The notes beneath the pieces are model-generated. The model saw nothing but the letters and a program-made list of their open reading frames with translations, was not told the DNA's origin and did no database searches. A stretch of DNA of 64,000 nt, from NCBI GenBank assembly GCA_000972765.1, contig CP011265.1:1240001-1304000 (forward strand), in the 5' to 3' direction. Below are positions 19,712-28,928 of the stretch, in pieces. Position numbers and translations under genes: made by a program. Each line of letters opens with the position of its first letter. The first letter of the stretch is position 1. This DNA is from Verrucomicrobia bacterium IMCC26134 (GTDB lineage Bacteria > Verrucomicrobiota > Verrucomicrobiia > Opitutales > Opitutaceae).

Positions 19712-20806
19712 CTAGTGCGCGGTCGCACCGCCGCCGGCGGCAGTCTCGGCGGCAAGCAGGGTGTCGAATGAGGACTTGTCGGTCGCCTTCATGTAGGCCT
19801 CGCGGGCGCTGATCTCGCCGGCGTCGAAGCGGCGGCGGAGCGAGACGTCCATCGAGATCATGCCATCGGACATCGAGCCCTCGATGATGTTGCGGATGGC
19901 GGAGATGTTGCCGGCGCGGATGGTGCCGCCGAGGGCGTCATGAGGGAGGAGAATCTCGTGCACGGCGCAGCGGCCGCCGGACTTCTTTTTGCAGAGGAGC
20001 TGGGAGACGACGCCTCGCAAGCAGGAGCCGAGGGTGACGCGGATCTGGTTTTGCTCCTCGGCGGGGAAGGCGTCGATGATGCGGTCGATGGTCTTGGGGG
20101 CGTTGTTGGTGTGGAGGGTGGCGAACACGAGCATGCCCATGGATGCGCAGCCCAAGGCGAGGCGGATGGTCTCGAGCTGGCGCATTTCGCCGACGAGGAT
20201 GATGTCGGGGTCGGCGCGCATGGCGCCCTTGAGCGCGGCGGCGAAGGTCTCGGTGTGTTCCAGAACCTCGCGGTGGACGATGACGGATTTTTTGTTGGTG
20301 TGAACGAACTCGATCGGGTCCTCGACGGTGACGATGTGGCGGGTCGAGTTGACGTTGATGTAGTCCATCATCGCGGCGAGGGTGGTGGACTTGCCGGAGC
20401 CGGTGGGGCCGGTGACGAGCACGAGGCCCTCGCGCAGGTTGCAAAGCTTCTTCAGGGCGACGGGGAGCTTGAGGTCGTCGAAGGAGATGATCTTCGCGGG
20501 AATCTGGCGGAACACGGCGGCCATGCCCCAGGCGTTGCGCAGGTAATTGACGCGGAAGCGGGCGAGGCCGGGGATTTCGTAGGCGAAGTCGAGGTCGTTG
20601 TTCTTCAGGAAGGTGGCCCAACGGTGCGGGGCGCAGATCTCCTTGAGCAGATCCTCCATGTGCTCGGGGGTGACGAGGGGAAACTCCGTGAGGTTGATAA
20701 GGGCGCCGGAGGCACGGGCGCGGGGATGAATACCGACCATCATGTGGAGGTCGGAGCCGTCTTTGGCGCGCATGGCGCGAAGCATGAGATCGATGGCGGC
20801 GGGCAT
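19712..20806 (-). CDS. pilT: Type IV pilus retraction ATPase, PilT
   Basis: 364 codons. The secretion-ATPase motifs are in order: Walker A GPTGSGKSTT, Asp box HIVTVEDPIEF, Walker B region DPDIILVGEMR and the His box TLHTNNAPKTIDRIIDAF. The family length is about 345. It powers pilus disassembly at the inner membrane (twitching). A second PilT-like gene lies 106 bp upstream on the same strand, a paired arrangement similar in concept to pilT/pilU. Confidence 0.93.
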   Translation of the reverse strand: MPAAIDLMLRAMRAKDGSDLHMMVGIHPRARASGALINLTEFPLVTPEHMEDLLKEICAPHRWATFLKNNDLDFAYEIPGLARFRVNYLRNAWGMAAVFRQIPAKIISFDDLKLPVALKKLCNLREGLVLVTGPTGSGKSTTLAAMMDYINVNSTRHIVTVEDPIEFVHTNKKSVIVHREVLEHTETFAAALKGAMRADPDIILVGEMRQLETIRLALGCASMGMLVFATLHTNNAPKTIDRIIDAFPAEEQNQIRVTLGSCLRGVVSQLLCKKKSGGRCAVHEILLPHDALGGTIRAGNISAIRNIIEGSMSDGMISMDVSLRRRFDAGEISAREAYMKATDKSSFDTLLAAETAAGGGATAH

Positions 20807-20912
20807 GGTGAGGATGCCGCGCGGGACGCGGCGAAGTTAAGGGTAAAGGTTAGGTTTGAGAGAGGAATGGAGACGGCGCGGACGCCGGGCGAAGCGGGAT
20901 GAATGTTCGGGC

Positions 20913-22334
20913 TTAGGTGGCGCCGGGGATGGCCATGCGGACGGCGCGGTTGAGGATGTTCACGAGGGCGACCTCGTTGGTGATGCGGCCCTCTTTCCAG
21001 AGTTCGAGGATGGAGTTGTCCATCGAGATCATGCCCTCGCGTTTGCCGGTATCGAGCGCGCTGGGGATGCCCTGAGTCTTGCCATCGCGGACCATGGAGG
21101 AGACGGCGAGGGTGTTGACAAGGATCTCGGTGGCGAGGGCGACGCCGCCGTCCTTGGCCGGGATGAGGCGCTGGCAGAGGATGCCGCGGAGACTCTGGGC
21201 GACCATCGCGCGGATCTGGGACTGCTGGCCGGGCGGGAAGACGTCGAGGATGCGGTTCAGCGTGGAGGTGGAGTCGCTGGTGTGCATGGTGCCGATGACC
21301 AAGTGACCCGTCTCGGATGCGGAGATGGCCATTTCGATGGTCTCGAGGTCGCGCAATTCGCCGATGACGATGACGTCGGGGTCTTCGCGGAGGGCGGCCT
21401 TGAGGGCGGTGGCGAAGGTGTTGGTGTGGTGGCCGGCCTGGCGCTGGGTGACGTTGCAGCCCTGGCTCTGGTGGAGGAACTCGATGGGATCCTCGACGGT
21501 GATAATGTGGTCGTCGCGGGTTCGATTGAGCTGATCGATGAGGGAGTTGAGCGTGGTGGTCTTGCCGGAACCGACGGGGCCGGTGACGAGGATGAGGCCG
21601 TTGTGATAGCTGAGGAGCTTCTCGATGACGGTGGTGTTTTTAAAACCCAGTTCGGCAGGGGTGCGGACGCGCTCGGGCACGATGCGATAGGTGCCCTTGA
21701 TGCCGTCCTTGTGCTCCATGAGGTTAACGCGGATGCGCCGGCCGCCCTCCATGGCTAGAGCGTAGTCGTAGTCGTGTTTGGTGGTGAAGTTATCGACCTC
21801 GTCGGGGGAGAGCAGGCAGAGGTTGAGGCGCTTCGAGTCGCTGGCGTTGAGCGGAGTCGAGTTGAGGAAGGTGATACCGCGCATCTTGCGAATGTAGGGC
21901 GGGGCTCCGGCTGAGATATGGAGATCGCTCGCGCCAAGCGCCTGCACGGTGGCGAGGACGCCGAGCATAAAAGCCTTTAACTCGGAGTCTGGGAGGGTGG
22001 CGACCGGGCCGAAGTCGACATTGCCGGAAGGTGCTTCCACGGCGGCGGGATGGACGTCTAGCCAGGCTGGGTCGGCGGCGGCGTGGGCCGCGGACGCAGG
22101 CGGCAGGGCCAGAGCGGGGGGCACTCCGCCGGAAGCGGCGAGAGACTGGGACTCCTCGACCAGACGATTCAGCAGATCGAGATCCGCGGTGATCTCTTGG
22201 TCGAGCAAGGCCTGGCCAAAGCCGAGGGCATCCGAACCCGGAGGGAGCGCGTGGGCAATGGCGGCGGCGCGTTTGGCGTCGAGGACACCTTCTTGAACGC
22301 AAAGGGATACTATCCAGGGAACTTCTTTATGCAT
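20913..22334 (-). CDS. PilT/PilU-like type IV pilus ATPase with N-terminal extension
   Basis: 473 codons. About 110 residues precede the standard PilT core and include MHKEVPWIVSLCVQEGVLDA and an Ala/Pro-rich linker. The core has Walker A GPVGSGKTTT, HIITVEDPIEFLHQSQGC, DPDVIVIGELRD and MHTSDSTSTLNRILDVFP. It should act with the downstream PilT in pilus retraction. The N-terminal part resembles the N1-type helical domains seen in some pilus ATPases, but I cannot assign it firmly. No other pilus genes are in the window. Confidence 0.88.
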   Translation of the reverse strand: MHKEVPWIVSLCVQEGVLDAKRAAAIAHALPPGSDALGFGQALLDQEITADLDLLNRLVEESQSLAASGGVPPALALPPASAAHAAADPAWLDVHPAAVEAPSGNVDFGPVATLPDSELKAFMLGVLATVQALGASDLHISAGAPPYIRKMRGITFLNSTPLNASDSKRLNLCLLSPDEVDNFTTKHDYDYALAMEGGRRIRVNLMEHKDGIKGTYRIVPERVRTPAELGFKNTTVIEKLLSYHNGLILVTGPVGSGKTTTLNSLIDQLNRTRDDHIITVEDPIEFLHQSQGCNVTQRQAGHHTNTFATALKAALREDPDVIVIGELRDLETIEMAISASETGHLVIGTMHTSDSTSTLNRILDVFPPGQQSQIRAMVAQSLRGILCQRLIPAKDGGVALATEILVNTLAVSSMVRDGKTQGIPSALDTGKREGMISMDNSILELWKEGRITNEVALVNILNRAVRMAIPGAT

Positions 22335-22581
22335 GAGAGGGGGAAGCAGACGGCACAGGCAATGGAGGCGGAGGCGGACGTCAACTGGCGAGCCTAGGGA
22401 CGGGATGTTTTTCTAGTAAAGTAGGTTAGCAGGGAAAATACTCGGGAGAAGCAGGCCAGCATGCACCCCGATCAAGCGCTTGCGACTCGGATGCGGGAGC
22501 GTGGTTGCGAAAACAATTGCGGGCGGAGTAATTTTGAGGGTTTTCAGGATACTTGGGGTAAGGCATTGGAATAACTCCACC

Positions 22582-22911
22582 ATGAAGACCAAGCACCACG
22601 ACGAAGATTTGCGCGTATTGTTGCGCACGCTTGACCAGGTGAAACCGGTGCGCAACCCGGCTTTCCGGACCGAGGTGTGGGCGCGCATCGAGTCCCGCCG
22701 CCAGTTGCCGGCGACCTGGGCGGCGTGGCTGAGGCTGCATCTGGCGGGCTTTAGCTTGGCGGCGGCGGCGAGTGTGATCCTGGCGGCGGGCGCGGGCGGT
22801 TGGGCGGCGACGGCGCGGGTTGGGCGCGAGCGTGAAGCGATGGTCGCGCGCTATGTGGCGAGCATCGATCCGCATCGGCAGGCGGTGAACATCGGAGTGA
22901 ACTCCAGGTAA
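22582..22911 (+). CDS. Small membrane protein, probable anti-sigma factor (CnrY-like position)
   Basis: 109 codons from the ATG at 22582. The N-terminal half is charged (HHDEDLRVLLRTLDQVKPVR, then FRTEVWARIESRR), followed by one membrane helix (LAGFSLAAAASVILAAGAGGWAA) and a short outer tail. This is the topology of a small one-pass anti-sigma factor. It overlaps the next gene by 1 bp (TAATG) and is followed by a metal-sensor-like gene and an ECF sigma gene, the order Y-X-H known from cnrYXH. The function is inferred from this order. Confidence 0.7.
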   Translation: MKTKHHDEDLRVLLRTLDQVKPVRNPAFRTEVWARIESRRQLPATWAAWLRLHLAGFSLAAAASVILAAGAGGWAATARVGREREAMVARYVASIDPHRQAVNIGVNSR

Positions 22912-23399
22912 TGAAATACCGGTTTATGACCATCGTCGTGCTGCTTGCCCTGGCGGCGGGCGCTGGCGCTATTTCCTATTATTGTTCGGGAGGGGCGAAG
23001 GCGCCTGCCTCTGCGGTTGACGATTCGCTGGTCTGGTTGCGTTTGGAGTTTAAGCTTAACAACGACCAGATGCGTCGGATCAAGGTGCTGCACGAGGCTT
23101 ACCAAGATGTATGCGCTGAGCATTGTGCTGCGATCGGCGAAGCGCGGGGCAACCTGAGCGAGTTAAAGTCCGCACAGGCGCCGGACATACGCCTACGTGC
23201 GGCCGAGGTTAAACTGGCCGAAGTCGAAATGGTGTGCCGGATCAGCACCGAAGCCCACGCTCGCGCGGTGGCGGCGATCATGGGGGAAGAGCAGGGCGCG
23301 AGGTATCTTGCCATCGTCCTGCCACGACTGGCGCACGTAGACCACACCGGCGCGCCGGATTTGCAGGCCAACTCCGCCGGAACGCATCATGGACATTGA
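22911..23399 (+). CDS. Periplasmic metal-sensor-like protein (CnrX/ZraP-like)
   Basis: 162 codons. An N-terminal anchor (FMTIVVLLALAAGAGAISYY) is followed by a helical periplasmic part with LRLEFKLNNDQMRRIKVLHE and AYQDVCAEHCAAIGEAR, the pattern of the heavy-metal resistance/CnrX helical hairpin. The tail is His-rich (AGTHHGH). In CnrYXH, CnrX senses Ni or Co and releases the sigma factor through CnrY. Here the metal is unknown. It overlaps the sigma gene by 11 bp. Confidence 0.75.
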   Translation: MKYRFMTIVVLLALAAGAGAISYYCSGGAKAPASAVDDSLVWLRLEFKLNNDQMRRIKVLHEAYQDVCAEHCAAIGEARGNLSELKSAQAPDIRLRAAEVKLAEVEMVCRISTEAHARAVAAIMGEEQGARYLAIVLPRLAHVDHTGAPDLQANSAGTHHGH

Positions 23400-23976
23400 G
23401 CCGAGCAAGTCCACCGAGGCCACGGATGAGACGTTGATGGTGTCGTTGCAAAAAGGCGACGAGACGGGGCTGGGGGTCTTGATGGCTCGCTGGGAGATGC
23501 CGGTTAAAGTGTTTTTACTGCATCTGGGTGTGCCCTCCTCGGCGGTCGAGGACGTGGCGCAAGAGGCTTTCGTGCGAGTTTATCAACACCGGGCGAAGTA
23601 TCGGCCAGAGTGCGCGTTCAAGCCCTGGTTTCTCACCATCGCAGGCAATCTGGGGCGCAACGCGCGGCGCTGGCGCGGGCGTCATCCGGGGGAGAGCATC
23701 GATGCGGCGGAGGAAGCGGGCGGCGTGCTGCCGGATGCGGGCGCGATGTCGCCGGCATTGGCGGCGGAGCGCAGCGCGGAGGCGGAGCAAGTGCGCGAGG
23801 CGGTGGCGGGATTGCCCGGGCCCCTGCGCGAGGCGGTGGTGTGTGTCGAGTTGCAGGACCTGAGCTACATCGAGGCGGCGCAGGTGCTGGGCTGCTCGCC
23901 CAAGGCGGTGGAAACGCGCCTCTACCGCGCACGACAAACCTTGCGCGAGGTTTTGGGCGGATTGCTCGGGGGATGA
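23389..23976 (+). CDS. ECF-type RNA polymerase sigma factor
   Basis: 195 codons. Region 2 is visible in AVEDVAQEAFVRVYQHRAKY and AFKPWFLTIAGNLGRNARR, and region 4 in LPGPLREAVVCVELQDLSY and EAAQVLGCSPKAVETRLYRA. It directs polymerase to its own regulon. It is coupled to the anti-sigma and metal-sensor-like genes upstream, and probably autoregulates them. No efflux or resistance genes follow directly, so the regulon lies elsewhere. Confidence 0.93.
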   Translation: MDIEPSKSTEATDETLMVSLQKGDETGLGVLMARWEMPVKVFLLHLGVPSSAVEDVAQEAFVRVYQHRAKYRPECAFKPWFLTIAGNLGRNARRWRGRHPGESIDAAEEAGGVLPDAGAMSPALAAERSAEAEQVREAVAGLPGPLREAVVCVELQDLSYIEAAQVLGCSPKAVETRLYRARQTLREVLGGLLGG

Positions 23977-24250
23977 ACGGCGTATTTTAACCGAAATACG
24001 GGTGATATACGCCAGATTCCTCGCGATTGAATATCAGACGGTAAGAGGTCTGACCGTGAATGTTCAACTACTCGAAAAGCATCGGTGTGATCTTCGGTAA
24101 AGTTAGAAGGGTTTTTAGCACACCTGCCGCCCAGCTTTATTTGAAATAAAATAAGATAATTGAACCTATAAATTAACAGTGATACCTTGATCAGGTGACT
24201 TTACCCCAACTTCAGCCAATTTCCATTAAGCTGCTCGTAAGTTAATAATT

Positions 24251-24874
24251 ATGAAGCCAAGGTCTCCGTTCACTGGTTTTATTGCTGTGACTGCGGTGAT
24301 GTCTCTCCTTTCCGGACTGCGTGCTGCGGAGGCTGACGCCAAAAAACCGAATATCGTCATCATCATCGTAGATGACCTCGGCTGGCGTGATTTGTCCTAC
24401 ATGGGCAGTCCGTTTTACGAGGCGCCCGCTATAGACAAGCTAGCGGCGGAAGGCATGGCGTTTAATCGCGCTTATGCGGCAGCGCCCCCTTGCGTGCAGT
24501 CACGATACTCCATCATCACCGGTAAAAGTCACAGTCGTTCCGAGCTGCGTGGCGAACGGGGACTCGCGGTAGATCAAGAAACGATTGGGACGTCATTTCA
24601 AGAGGGTGGTTACACCACTTTTTACGCAGGCAAGTGGCACCTCGGCGGCGAGGATACCTACTGGCCGATGAATCGCTGCTTTGACTTCGATGTCGGCAGT
24701 TGCGCTCTCGGGAAGCACGTCTGGGCGTATTATCAGCCAGGCACGCCCTCGGACATCGGTTTGCGCGAATCCCATAAGGTTGCACCTTACGGTTTGGAAT
24801 CGGGCCAGCCCATCACTCCTAGTTATCTCATTTCGCTTCACGGCCTGACCGAAGTCCCTACTTCCCGCGGCTAG
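24251..24874 (+). pseudogene. Truncated sulfatase (N-terminal 40 percent only)
   Basis: 207 codons. A signal peptide is followed by the sulfatase start (KKPNIVIIIVDDLGWRDLSY) and the metal-binding Asp pair. A full sulfatase is about 450-550 residues; this one stops soon after GYTTFYAGKWHLGG and the remainder is absent, because the PL6 gene begins 12 bp later. The formylglycine site, normally CxPxR, reads C81-V-Q-S-R85, lacking the usual Pro. The truncation removes the second half of the active site, so the product is unlikely to be active. It is best read as a remnant left after a deletion in the alginate-lyase group. Confidence 0.8.
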
Positions 24875-24886
24875 ATATCCCTTTTC

Positions 24887-27541
24887 ATGAACGCTCTTCG
24901 ATTGTTTCGCACCTTCAGCTTGCTGTGGCTGGCCCTGTTTGCCACTGCGCTCGCCTCGGCTGCCACCACGACCGTGAACAGCGTCACCGCGCTGCAGACG
25001 GCCATTAATAATGCGGCTTCCGGCGACGTGCTCGTCCTCGCGGACGGCATCTACACAACCAACAACACGCTCACCATATCCAAATCCAATATCACTGTGC
25101 GTGCGGCTACGCCGGGTGGGGTGGTTTTCAGCGCGGCCGCACCGCACACCTTCAACGGCGTCGCCGTAACCAAAGACGGCGCCAGCAATATTACTATTTC
25201 TGGCAATAACGTCACGTTCAGTGGGTTTCAGTTCAAGGACAGCTATCAGCCGGATACGATGATCAACGTGTCCGGCAACAACAACACCATCACCCAGTGC
25301 AACTGGAGCAATGCGCTGGCTCTTCGGTATATCAACCTAAACGCCGGCAGCCACGACAATGTCATCTCCTATTGCAACATGGAGAAGAAGGGCGACAACG
25401 GCATCGTGGCGGGCGACCTGGAGGGCTTGTCCGTGCGCACCAGCCTCATCCAGATATCGGTCAGCGAGACCGTCCCAGGCTTCCACAAAATCAGGTATTG
25501 CTCCTTTCAGGACATCTGTCCGACCGGCACCGGCGGCGACTTTGGCAATGAGCCCATCCGTATCGGTCTCAGCACTACCCACACGTTCCTCTCAAGGACG
25601 ACCGTCGAATACTGTTACTTTAACAACACGGGCGCCGGCGACAGCGAGGCCGTTTCCATAAAAAGCCGGGAAAACGTCGTTCGCTACTGCACGTTCGACA
25701 ATAACCCTTCTGCCATGCTCGTTTTTCGCAGCGGCGACGACTGCGCCGCCTACGGTAATTTTTTCATCAACGGCTCGGCTGGCATTCGGGTGAAGGAGTC
25801 GAATAACGCCTATTGCTACAATAATTACTTCGAGACCGGCAGCGCTACGCCGATCCAGATCGATTTCGTCGCCGCCGCCTTGAGCAATTCCGGCACCGAC
25901 CAGCCCGACAACGCCAATTTTATCCATAACACGTTCTACAATTGCGCCGCTCTGGACCTCGGAGGCACGGGCCCGACCAATATCACTTTCGCCAATAATA
26001 TTTTCAGAAAATCCTCGGGCAACCTCCTCGGCAACGCGAACACCAGCACGACTTGGGTGGGCAACATCTATTCCGGCACACTGGGCATCTCGACGCCTTC
26101 GGGCATGACCCGCATTAACCCGCTGCTTACGGTCAATGCGGATGGTTTTTCCGGCCTGCCTTCGAACAGTCCGGCGATCAACGCTGCCGGCGCGACTATC
26201 CCGATCATTCCCGACATCGCCGGACTCGATGACGATTCCTCGATCTTGCTCGATATCAGCGGGCAAGCCCGCCCCGCATCGGCCACCCTGAAGGACGTCG
26301 GGTGCGACGAGTTCGCCGATGGCACCACGACCAACCGCCCGCTTACGCTCGCCAAAGTCGGCCCCGCCTATCTCGGCGGCCCCACTGGAGCCTTGGAGAG
26401 CCCCTCGTTCGCCACGCAGCCCCAAAGTCAGGGCGTTGTCGCCGGCAACTCCGCTACCTTCACCGCCGCGGCGACCGGAACGCCTTCGCTCTTGTTTCAA
26501 TGGAAAAAAAACGGGGCCGACATTTCTGGCGCGACCAGTGTCAGCTACTCCATCCCAGCCACAGTTGCGAGCGACGCCGGCACCTATACCCTCGTCGTTA
26601 CGAACTCCGCGGGGAGCGTCACCTCGAGTAGTGCCACCCTGAGCGTCAGTGTCGCCGCACCCGCCCTCACTACGCAGCCCGTGAGTCAGATCGTGACCGC
26701 CGGTGGACCGGTGAGCTTCACCGCCGCGGCTTCCGGTTCCCCAACCCTGTCGTTCCAATGGAAAAAAGGCGGCGTGAATATTCCCGGCGCAACGAGCGCG
26801 GGCTACACCATCGCGTCTGCCGTCGGGAGCGACGCCGGAATCTACACCGTCCTAGTCACCAACTCCGCCGGCAGCGCCACCTCAAGCAGCGCGACACTCA
26901 CGGTGAATAAAGTTGTCCAAACGATCACATTCGCGCCGATCTCCGATCTCCCCTACACGGCTGCGCCGATCACGTTGGTTGCGACCGCGAGCTCTGGTCT
27001 GCCAATTAACTTCACCGTCGTGTCCGGTCCGGCGAACGTTTCCGGCCAACAGATTACGCTGACGGGAACAGGCATCGTTACGCTGCGCGCCAGCCAGACT
27101 GGCGATGGTATTTTTTTGTCGGCTTCGGCGGTGGAGCGAACGGTTTCTGTCACCGCTAATTTAGCATCGTGGCAGTTATCGAGTTTCACTGCAGCCGAAT
27201 TGGCTGACCCCGGCCGTAGTGGCCCGCTTGCCATTTACGGCACCGACAACCTGCCCAACCTCATCAAGTATGCGCTGGGTCTAGAACCGAAGCAGAATTG
27301 CAACCTGCCAGTTAGCGTGACTGCAAATGCCACCGACTGGGTTTTCACTTACACGCGCCCCTCCAGCATAGTGGATGTAGTTTACAAAGTTGAAGTCTCG
27401 ACGGATCTCGCGACGTGGAACTCGGCGAACGTGGTCCACGAATTGGTTTCCTCTGCCAACGGGACTGACACTTGGCGCGCGCGCCTCCCGCTGTTGTCTA
27501 CGGCGCGGGTCTTCTTCCATCTCGTGGTGAGTCTTCCCTGA
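24887..27541 (+). CDS. Polysaccharide lyase family 6 (alginate lyase/chondroitinase-B-like) with Ig-like domains
   Basis: 884 codons. A signal peptide ends at ALASAA. Residues 26-400 form a right-handed beta helix of the PL6 type, starting VNSVTALQTAINNAASGDVL. The chondroitinase-B catalytic pair is present: K259 in SIKSRENVVRY and R281 in MLVFRSGDD. Two tandem Ig-like repeats follow from about 507 and 593, each with a QFQWKKxG-type core and SDAGTYT or SDAGIYT, then a third beta domain from about 676 and a C-terminal module with NLPNLIKYALGLEP, common at the ends of secreted verrucomicrobial proteins. It should cleave alginate or a related uronate polymer outside the cell. It is followed at 57 bp by a second lyase. 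Confidence 0.88.
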   Translation: MNALRLFRTFSLLWLALFATALASAATTTVNSVTALQTAINNAASGDVLVLADGIYTTNNTLTISKSNITVRAATPGGVVFSAAAPHTFNGVAVTKDGASNITISGNNVTFSGFQFKDSYQPDTMINVSGNNNTITQCNWSNALALRYINLNAGSHDNVISYCNMEKKGDNGIVAGDLEGLSVRTSLIQISVSETVPGFHKIRYCSFQDICPTGTGGDFGNEPIRIGLSTTHTFLSRTTVEYCYFNNTGAGDSEAVSIKSRENVVRYCTFDNNPSAMLVFRSGDDCAAYGNFFINGSAGIRVKESNNAYCYNNYFETGSATPIQIDFVAAALSNSGTDQPDNANFIHNTFYNCAALDLGGTGPTNITFANNIFRKSSGNLLGNANTSTTWVGNIYSGTLGISTPSGMTRINPLLTVNADGFSGLPSNSPAINAAGATIPIIPDIAGLDDDSSILLDISGQARPASATLKDVGCDEFADGTTTNRPLTLAKVGPAYLGGPTGALESPSFATQPQSQGVVAGNSATFTAAATGTPSLLFQWKKNGADISGATSVSYSIPATVASDAGTYTLVVTNSAGSVTSSSATLSVSVAAPALTTQPVSQIVTAGGPVSFTAAASGSPTLSFQWKKGGVNIPGATSAGYTIASAVGSDAGIYTVLVTNSAGSATSSSATLTVNKVVQTITFAPISDLPYTAAPITLVATASSGLPINFTVVSGPANVSGQQITLTGTGIVTLRASQTGDGIFLSASAVERTVSVTANLASWQLSSFTAAELADPGRSGPLAIYGTDNLPNLIKYALGLEPKQNCNLPVSVTANATDWVFTYTRPSSIVDVVYKVEVSTDLATWNSANVVHELVSSANGTDTWRARLPLLSTARVFFHLVVSLP

Positions 27542-27598
27542 TTTCCATTGAGGGGGGCGGCAAGTAACTTTGCCCACGGGATGACGTCGTTGATTGAG

Positions 27599-28681
27599 AT
27601 GAGATTACCTCTTTGGTTCATATTGCTCGTGCTCCCGGGTTTCGTGTGTGCCCAAGGTAACAAGCCCTACCTGCTGGATGTGACCGCCATTCCTTCCGTC
27701 AGTTTGGAGAAAGAGGTGCGCAAAGCGCTGGTCGCCCCTATTAAATCCATCATCGATAAAGTCGTGCCATCGCCGAGCGGAAACGCCCACGATTACATCA
27801 GCTACGGTCGTTATTACTGGCCCGATCCCGCCACTCCCAACGGATTACCCTTCATCAAAAAGGACGGGCATCCCAATCGTGACATGATCGATAAAGGAGA
27901 CGGAAAGCTGCTGGGGGCATTTGTAGATAACGTTGAGACGCTCGCCCTCGGATGGAGTCAGTTGCATAATCCCGAAGCAGCGCGTCGGGCGGGGAATTGG
28001 TTGCGTGTCTGGATGATCACGCCCGCCACCCGCCTTAACCGCGAGTTTGAGTATGCGCAGATCCGGATGGGCACCAACCACAACCATGGCAGCGCCAGCG
28101 GCTTGATCGATACCCGCAGCCTTATTCGCGTCATCGATGCCACACGCCTTCTTCATGGCTCACCGGGACTGACTGCGATCGAGGAAAAGGCGGTTAAAGA
28201 GTGGTTCACCGATTATCTGCACTGGTTGACCACCAGCCCCAACGGACGCGCCGAGCATAAGGCCAAAAACAACCACGGCTCGTGGTATCTCACGCAAGCA
28301 GTCGCCATCTCCCGTTTTATCGGTCGCGATGAGCAGGCCAAACTCTTCGCGCATGAAGACTTCGCCAGGATAAACTGGCAGATAGATCACGACGGCCGTC
28401 AACCCCTGGAAACCGCTCGCGTCGACGGCTTGGGCTACAGTGTGTTTAACTTGGAAGCGCAGCTTCGCATCGCCTGTCTAGCCTATCCGCTGGGCGTGGA
28501 TTTGTGGAATTACACGACGCCCCAAAAGGGCAGCCTCAAGAAAGCGCTCGACTACCTTAAAACTTTTGATGCCGCACCCCAGAAATGGCCGCATAATCAG
28601 CTCGCCAAGCAGGACGCCGGGTTTCTGCAGCCGCTGGTAAAAATGGCCGCCAGACTCGACGTAGAAACGCAAACGAAGTGA
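27599..28681 (+). CDS. Alginate-lyase superfamily protein (PL5/PL38-like)
   Basis: 360 codons from the ATG at 27599, which begins directly with a signal peptide (MRLPLWFILLVLPGFVCAQ); ATG 27581 in the same frame is an alternative. The (alpha/alpha) barrel signature KNNHGSWY lies at residues 223-230, where N225 and H226 match the catalytic Asn-His pair of the family. GRYYWPDPATPNGLPFIKKD is also typical of the Alginate_lyase domain. It would depolymerise alginate or another polyuronate in the periplasm and complements the PL6 enzyme before it. The exact substrate is unknown, since relatives act on alginate or glucuronan. Confidence 0.85.
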   Translation: MRLPLWFILLVLPGFVCAQGNKPYLLDVTAIPSVSLEKEVRKALVAPIKSIIDKVVPSPSGNAHDYISYGRYYWPDPATPNGLPFIKKDGHPNRDMIDKGDGKLLGAFVDNVETLALGWSQLHNPEAARRAGNWLRVWMITPATRLNREFEYAQIRMGTNHNHGSASGLIDTRSLIRVIDATRLLHGSPGLTAIEEKAVKEWFTDYLHWLTTSPNGRAEHKAKNNHGSWYLTQAVAISRFIGRDEQAKLFAHEDFARINWQIDHDGRQPLETARVDGLGYSVFNLEAQLRIACLAYPLGVDLWNYTTPQKGSLKKALDYLKTFDAAPQKWPHNQLAKQDAGFLQPLVKMAARLDVETQTK

Positions 28682-28840
28682 GCTGCACCGGAGCCTGTCC
28701 GCCTCTAGTTTATTCGCGGTTGCTACTGACCAGATGGAAAGTGGGATCTCGCCGCCGCTCGCGGGCGGACACGGGCCGAGAAGTGCAACCGGCATGGACG
28801 AAGTGTGAACGCGCCGGGAGCGATGCGGAACGTGAATGAC

Positions 28841-28879
28841 AAAAAAAGCCCGCGAGGCGTTAAAGCGCACTCGCGGGCT
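28841..28879 (-). terminator. Rho-independent terminator after pnp
   Basis: A 9-bp stem (AGCCCGCGA at 28847-28855 with TCGCGGGCT at 28871-28879) is followed on the minus strand by seven T residues. It lies about 50 bp past the pnp stop. Confidence 0.9.
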
Positions 28880-28928
28880 GGCTTATGAAGACCGGCTACG
28901 GGCCGGGCCTACATCGGACCTGCAGGGT

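Noticed and set aside
22568-22575. GGAATAAC as an ECF -35 element for the CnrYXH-like operon
   Set aside because: It is only 6 bp before the first ATG, too close to serve that gene.
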